Assembly (NCBI RefSeq): GCF_011762125.1
Contig: NZ_JAASQN010000005.1
Location: 248,001-312,000, forward strand
Source of the DNA: Sphingopyxis panaciterrae
Lineage (GTDB): Bacteria > Pseudomonadota > Alphaproteobacteria > Sphingomonadales > Sphingomonadaceae
Direction: 5' to 3'
DNA: 64,000 nt
This document shows, piece after piece, positions 57,803 through 64,000 of the stretch (positions are counted from its first letter, which is position 1; every line of letters begins with the position of its first letter). A program made the translations under genes and the position numbers. The notes beneath the pieces were generated by a model, which had not been told where the DNA came from, did not search any database, and saw only the letters and a program-made list of their open reading frames with translations.

Positions 57803-57853
57803 GCCCAGCGGCTCGGTCCATAGCGCGACCAAAGCGAAAGCGAGTGCAAACAC

Positions 57854-58378
57854 ATGACTATCAAGCTTAACGAACTTCGTGACAATGATGGCGCCCGCAA
57901 GGGCCGCATGCGCGTCGGACGCGGTATTGGCTCGGGCAAGGGCAAGACCGCCGGCCGCGGCCAGAAGGGCCAGAAAGCCCGTAGCGGCGTCGCGATTAAC
58001 GGCTTCGAAGGCGGTCAGATGCCGCTCCACATGCGGATCCCGAAGCGCGGCTTCAACAATATTTTCGGCAAGGACTTCGCGATCGTCAATCTGGGCATGA
58101 TCCAGAAGCTGGTCGATGCGAAGAAGCTCGACGCCAAGGCTGTGATCGATCACGCGGCGCTCAAGGCCGTCGGCGTTGCTCGCGGCGGCAAGGACGGCGT
58201 CCGCCTCCTCGCCAAGGGTGAATTTACCGCGAAGCTGAATTTTGCCGTTGCCGGCGCGTCGAAGGGCGCGATCGAAGCGGTCGAAAAGGCCGGCGGCAAG
58301 GTGGAACTGCCCGAACCCAAGACCGATGCGCCCGAAGGCAAGAAAGCCAAGCGCCGGGCGGCCGCCAAGGCGGAATGA
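57854..58378 (+). CDS. rplO: 50S ribosomal protein L15
   Basis: This 174-residue protein begins [45 protein letters not shown], the conserved glycine/basic N-terminus. [17 protein letters not shown] is standard. The C-terminal tail [20 protein letters not shown] is longer than usual. A terminator follows. Confidence 0.97.
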   Translation: MTIKLNELRDNDGARKGRMRVGRGIGSGKGKTAGRGQKGQKARSGVAINGFEGGQMPLHMRIPKRGFNNIFGKDFAIVNLGMIQKLVDAKKLDAKAVIDHAALKAVGVARGGKDGVRLLAKGEFTAKLNFAVAGASKGAIEAVEKAGGKVELPEPKTDAPEGKKAKRRAAAKAE

Positions 58379-58382
58379 TTTG

Positions 58383-58418
58383 ACGAAGGGCGGTTCTTAA
58401 GGAGCCGCCCTTTGTCGT
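58383..58418 (+). terminator. Hairpin after rplO
   Basis: AAGGGCGG pairs with CCGCCCTT around an 11-base loop and is followed by TTTGTCG. It separates the ribosomal genes from secY. Confidence 0.65.
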
Positions 58419-58434
58419 TAGGCGAGCATTATTC

Positions 58435-58516
58435 CCGTTCGTGTCGAGCGAAGTCGAGACACCTATCGGGGTGGCACAAGGTCGAGGGGCATCTGGACTT
58501 CGCTCGATGCGAACGG
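58435..58516. repeat. Inverted-repeat element, family F
   Basis: Arms at 58435-58455 and 58496-58516 pair (21 bases, two mismatches) with a 40-base loop. The arm core is GAGCGAAGTCGAG. It fills the rplO-secY gap together with the terminator. Confidence 0.8.
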
Positions 58517-58648
58517 ACAGTGAAAGCAGCACCCGAAATCAACCTGCCGCTTAAGTAAGGCCTTTCCCCTTGCGCTTCGACTGTTGCGAACGCACATAGG
58601 CGCCGGGTCGCGGGGGGCGCGGTCCGGAAAAATCCGAGGATAATACCC

Positions 58649-60022
58649 ATGGCCTCACGCGCCGACCAGCTTGCTTCCAATCTGAATTTCTCGAAATTCG
58701 GCCAGGCGACCGAACTCAAGCGGCGTATCTGGTTCACGATCGGCGCGCTGATCGTTTTCCGCTTCCTGTCGTTCGTGCCGCTGCCCGGCGTCGATCCGGT
58801 TGCGCTGTCGCGGCTTTATGACCAGGCGGCCACGGGGGGCATCCTCGATATCTTCAACACCTTCTCGGGCGGTAGCCTCGAGCGCATGAGTATCATCGCG
58901 CTCGGTGTCATGCCCTATATCACGGCGTCGATCGTCGTACAGCTCGCCTCGGCGCTGTCTCCCAGCCTTGCCGCCCTCAAGAAAGAGGGCGAGAGCGGAC
59001 GCAAGAAGCTCAACCAATATACGCGCTACGGCACCGTCGCGCTGACCGCGATCCAAGGCTATTTCATCGCCGTTGGCCTTGAAAACCTCGGCCAGAGCCA
59101 GGGCATCGCGGCGGTCGTCGACCCCGGTATGCTGTTCCGCATCGGCGCGGTCATCAGCATCGTCGGCGGCACCTTGTTCCTGATGTGGCTCGGCGAACAG
59201 ATCACCAGCCGCGGCATCGGCAACGGCGTGTCGCTGATCATCATGGCGGGCATCCTCGCGCAGTTGCCGCGCAGCTTCGGGCAGATGTTCACGCAGGTCC
59301 GCGAAGGATCGATGGGCGGCGGTACGATCGTCGCCGTCATCGGCGGCGCGATCGCGATCATCGCCTTCATCAGCTTCATGGAACGCGCGCAGCGCCGCGT
59401 GCTCGTCCAATATCCGAAACGCGCCACCGCGCGCGGCGTGATGCAAGCGGACCGCAGCCACCTGCCCTTGAAGGTCAACACCGCGGGCGTGATCCCGCCG
59501 ATCTTCGCTTCGTCGCTGCTCCTGATGCCGCTCACCGTCACGCAGATGATGGGCAATAATGTGAAGGGCGACACCGCGACCGGTGACTTCCTGATCACGC
59601 TCAACCAGTATCTCGCGCACGGCCAGCCGCTCTACATGGCGCTCTATGCCGCGGGCATCATCTTCTTCTGCTTCTTCTACGTCGCGGTCGTCTTCAACCC
59701 CGAGGAAACCGCCGACAATCTGAAGCGTCAGAATGGCTTCATCCCCGGCATCCGCCCGGGCAAGAACACCGCAGCCTATCTCGACCATGTGCTGACGCGC
59801 ATCACCGTGCTCGGTGCGGCCTATCTCGCGGCGATCTGCCTTGTCCCCGAATATTTCATCGCCGGATCGGGGCTCCCGTTCCAGCTCGGCGGTACCAGCC
59901 TGCTGATCATCGTCAACGTGACGATCGATACGATCAGCCAGATCCAGAGCCACATGCTCGCGCATCAATATGGCGACCTGATCAAGAAGGCCAAATTGAA
60001 GGGCGGCGTTGCGCGGCGTTGA
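58649..60022 (+). CDS. secY: Preprotein translocase subunit SecY
   Basis: This 457-residue ten-helix translocon channel protein has an N-terminal region FSKFGQATELKRRIWFTIGALIVFRFLSFVPLPGVD. MPYITASIVVQL, KVNTAGVIPPIFASSLLLMP and FNPEETADNLKRQNGFIPGIRPGKNT are conserved. It follows a terminator plus repeat, so it probably has its own promoter, and adk follows. Confidence 0.98.
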   Translation: MASRADQLASNLNFSKFGQATELKRRIWFTIGALIVFRFLSFVPLPGVDPVALSRLYDQAATGGILDIFNTFSGGSLERMSIIALGVMPYITASIVVQLASALSPSLAALKKEGESGRKKLNQYTRYGTVALTAIQGYFIAVGLENLGQSQGIAAVVDPGMLFRIGAVISIVGGTLFLMWLGEQITSRGIGNGVSLIIMAGILAQLPRSFGQMFTQVREGSMGGGTIVAVIGGAIAIIAFISFMERAQRRVLVQYPKRATARGVMQADRSHLPLKVNTAGVIPPIFASSLLLMPLTVTQMMGNNVKGDTATGDFLITLNQYLAHGQPLYMALYAAGIIFFCFFYVAVVFNPEETADNLKRQNGFIPGIRPGKNTAAYLDHVLTRITVLGAAYLAAICLVPEYFIAGSGLPFQLGGTSLLIIVNVTIDTISQIQSHMLAHQYGDLIKKAKLKGGVARR

Positions 60023-60068
60023 TCGCCAAGCTACGGCATCCCGCGACAGGGCAACAACAGGGGCTTCC

Positions 60069-60728
60069 ATGACGCTCAATATCATTTTGCTTGGTCCGCC
60101 GGGCGCGGGCAAGGGTACGCAGGCGTCGCGCCTCGAGGACGAGCATGGCATGGTCCAGCTGTCGACCGGCGACATGCTGCGCGCCGCGGTCAAGGCGGGC
60201 ACGCCGATCGGCCTTCAGGCGAAAGCGGTGATGGATGCGGGTGAGCTCGTTTCGGACGCGATTGTTTCCGGCCTCATCGGCGAACGGCTCGACGAACTCG
60301 GCGGCGACACTTCGGTGATCTTCGACGGCTATCCGCGTACCGCAGCGCAGGCTGCATCGCTCGACGACATCTTGAGTGCACGTAGTCGCAAGCTTGACCA
60401 TGTCATCGAACTGAGGGTCGAAGAGGATGCGCTGGTCGACCGCATCACCGGCCGCTTCTCGTGCGCTAAATGCGGTGAAGGCTATCACGACCGCTACAAG
60501 CTGCCGAAGGTCGCCGATACTTGCGACGCCTGCGGCAGCCATGAGTTCAAGCGCCGTCCCGACGACAATGAGGAAACCGTGCGCACCCGCATGGCCGAAT
60601 ATCGCGCCAAGACCGCGCCGATCCTGCCGATTTACGAAGCGCGCGGCATCGTGACCCATGTCGACGGCATGGCGCCGATCGACGAGGTCAACGACGCGAT
60701 CGAAACGATCCTCGCCACCGCCGGCTGA
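60069..60728 (+). CDS. adk: Adenylate kinase
   Basis: This 219-residue long-form enzyme has P-loop GPPGAGKGT (residues 9-17), FDGYPRTAAQA and a zinc-type lid with two Cys pairs (CAKCGEGYHDRY and CDAC). ATG 60069 is chosen over the longer reading from 60009, which overlaps secY. In many bacteria adk is followed by rpsM; here it is followed by an SRPBCC gene. Confidence 0.97.
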   Translation: MTLNIILLGPPGAGKGTQASRLEDEHGMVQLSTGDMLRAAVKAGTPIGLQAKAVMDAGELVSDAIVSGLIGERLDELGGDTSVIFDGYPRTAAQAASLDDILSARSRKLDHVIELRVEEDALVDRITGRFSCAKCGEGYHDRYKLPKVADTCDACGSHEFKRRPDDNEETVRTRMAEYRAKTAPILPIYEARGIVTHVDGMAPIDEVNDAIETILATAG

Positions 60729-60789
60729 ATCGGCCCTCTGGCTACTGTCCCGGTCGCCCGCTATGCTGGGTGGCAAAGGGGGCAGGGGC

Positions 60790-61482
60790 ATGCGTTTCAG
60801 AATCTATATGGTCGCCGCGCTTTCGCTCGCAGCGCTCGGTGCGGCGCCTGCTGGTGCCAAGGTGATCGACCAGAGCGAACTCGGTTTTACCGTCGCGCAT
60901 ACGGCGCAGGTCGCGGCGACCCCCGCCGATGTGTGGAAGATGCTTCGCACCCCCGACAAATGGTGGTCGAAAGAGCATAGCTGGTCGGGCGACGCCGCGA
61001 ATTTCTGGCTCGATTCGCAGGCCGGGGGCTGTTTCTGCGAGAAATTACCCGATACGGGATCGGGCCTCGGTAGCGTCCAGCACGCGCGCATCATCTTCGC
61101 CAAGCCGAACCAGATGCTGCGCCTGTCGGGCGCTTTCGGCCCATTGCAGGGCGAGGCGCTGACCGGCGCGCTGACGATCCAGATCAAGGAAACCCCGACC
61201 GGATCGGCGATCCGTTTCGATTATGTTGTCGGCGGCTATATGCGCTTCAAGGTCGGCGACATCGCGCCCGCAGTCGACGGGGTGATCGGCGAACAACTTG
61301 CCGGCCTTGCCAAGGCGCTGGGCGGTGCGTTGCCGCCGTCGCGAGATGAAAAACGGGGGCCGGACGAAGGGACGAAAAAATCTGAGCATGGGGCCAAGCC
61401 GACGCTGGCGGACGAAGGACCAGGGCTCGACGATGTCGCCGCTGATCTTGCGAGAGACGATGAGGGGGTGGCACCGCGTTAG
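60790..61482 (+). CDS. SRPBCC (START/polyketide cyclase-like) exported protein
   Basis: This 230-residue protein has an N-terminal signal peptide (FRIYMVAALSLAALGAAPAGA). An SRPBCC fold begins FTVAHTAQVAATPADVWKMLRTPDKWWSKEHSWSG. GGCFCEKLPDTGSGLGSVQHARIIFAKPNQMLRLSGAFGPLQ is typical of the family. The C-terminal tail after about residue 180 is charged and low-complexity (RDEKRGPDEGTKKSEH), probably disordered. Ligand and role are unknown. The ATG at 60790 has GGCAGGGGC just upstream. Confidence 0.83.
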   Translation: MRFRIYMVAALSLAALGAAPAGAKVIDQSELGFTVAHTAQVAATPADVWKMLRTPDKWWSKEHSWSGDAANFWLDSQAGGCFCEKLPDTGSGLGSVQHARIIFAKPNQMLRLSGAFGPLQGEALTGALTIQIKETPTGSAIRFDYVVGGYMRFKVGDIAPAVDGVIGEQLAGLAKALGGALPPSRDEKRGPDEGTKKSEHGAKPTLADEGPGLDDVAADLARDDEGVAPR

Positions 61483-61542
61483 AATGCTGTCCTTTCTTTC
61501 AGAGGAAGGGATAGCCGGCTTTGGAGTGGGGAGCTGGCATTA

Positions 61543-61572
61543 ATTACCCCTCCCGCCTGCGGGAGGGGTAAT
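61543..61572. terminator. Palindromic hairpin between convergent SRPBCC and yceD genes
   Basis: ATTACCCCTCCCGC pairs perfectly with GCGGGAGGGGTAAT, separated by CT. A second small hairpin (AACGGCC with GGCCGTT) follows at about 61575-61594. It probably terminates both flanking genes. Confidence 0.7.
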
Positions 61573-61667
61573 GAACGGCCGCTATCGGCCGTTAACAGAC
61601 ATTTCTGTCGCGGGTTTGCAATGTCCCGGGGAGGTTTCCAGCACAGCAGAACGGCGCCAGGCGCCGG

Positions 61668-62198
61668 TTACGATGCTGGTTTGACGCGCAGCTTGGCGAG
61701 TGCGGCGAAAGGCCCCGCCGCCTCTTCGCTCAGCACGCCCTTTTCAGCGAGGACACGGTCGGCGTCGGGATGGCGCGGAAAGGGATCGAGTCCGAGCGAC
61801 AAGGTCTGGACCGCCGCTTCGCCAAGATCGATGCGATCGCCCTCAAGCAGCAATATGTCGCAATCCTCGCTGCTGATCTCGACCTCTTCTTCCTCTTCGG
61901 CGACGGCGTGAATGTCGCGCAGGAAGCGCAGGTCGAAGCTTTCGGCAAGCTTTGCCGGCACCGGCAGATCGGTCGCCGCGCAGCGTTGCACCAGTTCGGC
62001 GCGCACCTCGCCGCGCGCGGCAATCCCGCCCGCGATGGTCCGCACTTCGGCCGTGACGGCAAAGAGGTTGAGTTCAATCAGCTCGAGCCGCTTTGCGATA
62101 CGCGCGCGCGCCGCAGCGTCGGCCTCGATTGCAATCGCCTTGCCGTGCGCGGCATCGGCGAGCGTGATGATATGCGAATATTCGGGGCCGGCGTTCAA
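61668..62198 (-). CDS. yceD: YceD/DUF177 family protein
   Basis: This is a 176-residue YceD-like protein linked to 23S rRNA accumulation in other bacteria. ARIAKRLELIELNLFAVTAEVRTIAGGIAARGEVRAELVQRCAATDLPVPAKLAESFDLRFL is the core, with an acidic AEEEEEVEISSEDCDILLLEGDRIDLGEAAVQTLSLGLDPFPRHP. The start is TTG at 62198, overlapping the previous stop as TTGA. This is supported because it keeps the four-base coupling used elsewhere and matches the family start near GPEYSHIITL. Confidence 0.88.
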   Translation of the reverse strand: MNAGPEYSHIITLADAAHGKAIAIEADAAARARIAKRLELIELNLFAVTAEVRTIAGGIAARGEVRAELVQRCAATDLPVPAKLAESFDLRFLRDIHAVAEEEEEVEISSEDCDILLLEGDRIDLGEAAVQTLSLGLDPFPRHPDADRVLAEKGVLSEEAAGPFAALAKLRVKPAS

Positions 62199-62725
62199 GC
62201 GGGCGCTCCGGGGAGGCGGTCGGCGATAATCAACTGATCGACGGCTATCGTAGCAAGCGCCGCGCGCTGCGCGGCGACGGCGGACAGGATATGCGCCAGA
62301 TGTTCTTTGCCCGGCGCTTGGCCGCGCCACAGGTTGCGAATGAGCGCGGCGCGAAGCGCATCCGAGCCGTCGGCCGCCTTATACGCGCCCAGCCGGCCGC
62401 CGAGCGCGCCGACCATCCGCCCAATCTGCTTGCCGACGACCATGTCGCCGAACCCGATCTGGCGCATCTGCCCGTCCATGTCCGATACGAACAATTCGGT
62501 GAGTTCGACGCCTGCGCGCACTGCGGCGGGATCCTCGTCGATACGATGAAGGACGAGTGCGAGGATCAGGCTGACCATGTCGAAACGCCCGTCAAGCGTG
62601 TCGGGGACCCCGCCCTCCTGATACCAGTGCGGCTGGCGTGCGGCGGTGACGACGGCATTCCAGAGCGGGCGACGTGCCTCGCGCGGATCGGGATCGGGCT
62701 TGAAGAGTTTGCGGATCGAAAACAT
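62195..62725 (-). CDS. Ubiquinol-cytochrome c chaperone family protein (Cbp3-like)
   Basis: This is a 176-residue protein of the family that assists assembly of the bc1 complex. RRPLWNAVVTAARQPHWYQEGGVPDTLDGRFDMVSLILALVLHRIDE and DMDGQMRQIGFGDMVVGKQIGRMVGALGGRLGAY are the conserved blocks. It is cotranscribed with yceD. The link to bc1 in this organism is inferred from homology. Confidence 0.87.
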   Translation of the reverse strand: MFSIRKLFKPDPDPREARRPLWNAVVTAARQPHWYQEGGVPDTLDGRFDMVSLILALVLHRIDEDPAAVRAGVELTELFVSDMDGQMRQIGFGDMVVGKQIGRMVGALGGRLGAYKAADGSDALRAALIRNLWRGQAPGKEHLAHILSAVAAQRAALATIAVDQLIIADRLPGAPA

Positions 62726-62898
62726 GTGCCTCGCTTAGGCGCATTCGGCGTGCCGGAAAAGGGCCCCCGGTCAGCTTCCGGCAAGCTTTGCCGCGGCATA
62801 AGCTGCTTGTGCGCCGCCCGTGCTTGCGGTTAAGAGGCGCGAGAGCATGTGCGGCCGCTGCGAAAGGCAGGCGGGCTGGCGCAACGGAGATTGTTTGA

Positions 62899-63384
62899 AT
62901 GCCGAATTTCATGCCCAAGCTTCCCGCCTCGCGTGCGCGCATGGTCGCCCTCGGACTGATCGTCGCGCTGACCGCGAGCGGATGCACGCAAATGAAGGGC
63001 CGGCAGGGCTATGTCGTCGATCCGGTGCTGACGCAGGCGATCACCCCCGGCGTCGACAACCGCGAATCGGTGGAAAAGACGCTCGGGCGTCCGACCTTCG
63101 TCGGGCAGTTCAGCAACAACGAATATTATTATGTCTCGCGCGAAACGCGGCAGCTGGCCTTTGCCAACCCGCGCCCGGTCTCGCAGCAGGTGCTGCGCGT
63201 CCGTTTCGACCCCGCGGGCAATGTTGCAGCGGTCGATCGCACCGGGCTCGAACTCGTCAGCAAGATCAATCCCAATGGCGACAAGACACCGACGCTGGGA
63301 CGTCATCGTAGCTTCTTCGAGGATATCTTTGGCAATATCGGCGCCGTTGGCGCGCCGGGCGCCGGGGCGCCTCCGGGGCAGTGA
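62899..63384 (+). CDS. bamE: Outer-membrane protein assembly factor BamE (SmpA/OmlA)
   Basis: This 161-residue lipoprotein has a signal sequence with lipobox LTASGC (Cys about residue 29). The BamE fold follows: GYVVDPVLTQAITPGVDNRESVEKTLGRPTFVGQFSNNEYYYVSRETRQ. The C-terminus is Gly/Pro/Ala-rich. It helps BamA insert beta-barrel proteins. ATG 62899 with GGAGA upstream is used; 62911 is possible. Confidence 0.9.
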   Translation: MPNFMPKLPASRARMVALGLIVALTASGCTQMKGRQGYVVDPVLTQAITPGVDNRESVEKTLGRPTFVGQFSNNEYYYVSRETRQLAFANPRPVSQQVLRVRFDPAGNVAAVDRTGLELVSKINPNGDKTPTLGRHRSFFEDIFGNIGAVGAPGAGAPPGQ

Positions 63385-63389
63385 ATCCA

Positions 63390-63447
63390 TCGTCGCCCCC
63401 GCGAAGGCGGGGCCGCTGGCAAATTTGCGCTACATCGATAGCGGCTA
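63390..63447. repeat. Partial repeat element, family A
   Basis: CGTCGCCCCCGCGAAGGCGG and a later TAGCGGCTAG copy part of the family A arm and loop, but the second arm is missing. It sits between bamE and the convergent malic-enzyme gene. Confidence 0.65.
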
Positions 63448-63455
63448 GTTAAGGG

Positions 63456-63480
63456 TTGGACATGCCTCCGGCATGTCCAA
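63456..63480. terminator. Perfect 11-base hairpin between bamE and the malic-enzyme gene
   Basis: TTGGACATGCC pairs with GGCATGTCCAA around TCC. It lies between two convergent genes. Confidence 0.55.
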
Positions 63481-63541
63481 GGATTGTCCGGGAGATAATC
63501 CGACCCTTCACTCCTGCGCCGGGGCGACGACTTTCTTTTGT

Positions 63542-64000
63542 CTATTGCGCGATTCCGCCCGCCGCGAGCACCGCGAGCGTGACGAGGTCCGATGCGGTCG
63601 ACGCCATCGTCGCGACCTGCACCGGCTTTTCCATGCCGACGAGCATCGGACCGATCACCGCGCCACCGCCGAGTTCGCGCAGCAGTTTTGCTGACAGATT
63701 GGCCGATTGCAGCCCGGGCATGACGAGGACGTTGGCGGGCCCCGACAGGCGGCAGAAGGGGTAATTTTTCATCACCTTCTCGTTGAGCGCGACGTCGGGG
63801 GCCATTTCGCCTTCATATTCGAAGCCCGGATTGCGCTCGTCGAGGATCGACACCGCCTCGCGGATATTGTCGAGCCACGATCCCGGCGGGTTGCCGAAGG
63901 TCGAGTAGGACAGGAAAGCGACGCGCGGTTCGTGCCCCATGCGCCGCGCGACCTGCGCGGTGCGTTCGGCGATGTCGGCGAGCATCTCGGCGGTCGGCCG
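63542..64000 (-). CDS. maeB: NADP-dependent malic enzyme, C-terminal phosphotransacetylase-like part, cut by window edge
   Basis: This is the last 152 codons of a gene running past the right edge. The visible residues RPTAEMLADIAERTAQ, FLSYSTFGNPPGSWLDNIREAV, EMAPDVALNEKVMKNYPFCRLSGPANVLVMPGLQSANLSAKLLRELGGG match the phosphate-acetyltransferase-like domain that ends large MaeB malic enzymes. A free phosphotransacetylase cannot be excluded because the N-terminus is not visible. Confidence 0.85.
   Translation of the reverse strand, partial: RPTAEMLADIAERTAQVARRMGHEPRVAFLSYSTFGNPPGSWLDNIREAVSILDERNPGFEYEGEMAPDVALNEKVMKNYPFCRLSGPANVLVMPGLQSANLSAKLLRELGGGAVIGPMLVGMEKPVQVATMASTASDLVTLAVLAAGGIAQ

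Noticed and set aside
58655..60202. Long open frame antisense to secY
   Set aside because: It mirrors secY codons, has no recognisable domain and spans two real genes.

Overview
The window looks like a chromosomal segment of a high-GC alphaproteobacterium of the Sphingomonadales, most like Sphingopyxis or a near relative. This rests on the gene families seen (DUF6489, DUF4402 pilin-like protein, TonB-dependent receptors, a Cbp3-type ubiquinol-cytochrome c chaperone, DUF1489, DUF1491), on the conserved alphaproteobacterial order rho-hemJ-hemE-oriC-ppsR-maf-aroE-coaE-dnaQ, and on the intergenic palindromic repeats. No tRNA, rRNA, insertion sequence, prophage or CRISPR array was seen.

The core is a replication and segregation region. 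The likely chromosomal origin lies between hemE and the PEP-synthase/PPDK regulator gene (about 28.3-28.6 kb), with an AT-rich stretch and four DnaA-box-like 9-mers. Nine to twelve kb to its left are rsmG-parA-parB, mnmG and mnmE, with three near-perfect 16-bp parS palindromes. Most genes flanking the origin point away from it.

Layout. 0-5.2 kb: envelope and amino-acid genes (YdcF-like end, plsC, tyrC-hisC, metX-metW). 5.2-8.4 kb: divergent TetR regulator and TonB-dependent receptor with a 16-bp palindrome between them. 8.8-9.8 kb: PfkB-family adenosine kinase. 9.9-14.2 kb: a chaperone/usher-type secretion locus with a DUF4402 pilin-like subunit. 14.7-20.7 kb: parB-parA-rsmG, mnmG, mnmE, DUF6489. 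20.8-25 kb: dienelactone hydrolase, SnoaL-like protein, GltB-like FMN protein, DUF1489, TerC, ABM protein. 25-28.3 kb: rho, hemJ, hemE. 28.6-37.2 kb: ppsR, maf, aroE, coaE, dnaQ in a tight, largely overlapping run, then hpf, ptsN, DUF1491, a SleB-type hydrolase and a lipoprotein/M14 peptidase/GNAT operon. 37.3-43.3 kb: hsp20 with a ROSE-like RNA thermometer, gpmA, a second TonB-dependent receptor, and dapD, a HAD phosphatase and a DNA-deoxyinosine glycosylase in one operon.

43.6-60.7 kb is a joined str-S10-spc ribosomal cluster (rpsL to adk). A DUF1737 gene sits between rpmD and rplO. The alpha operon (rpsM-rpsK-rpoA-rplQ) does not follow adk. The S12 protein carries Arg at position 88, where Lys is usual, a change linked to streptomycin resistance. 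60.8-64 kb: SRPBCC protein, YceD, Cbp3-type chaperone, BamE and the end of an NADP-malic enzyme with a phosphotransacetylase-like domain.

Many gaps hold long inverted repeats of at least six families. One of them supplies the ribosome-binding site of the next gene.
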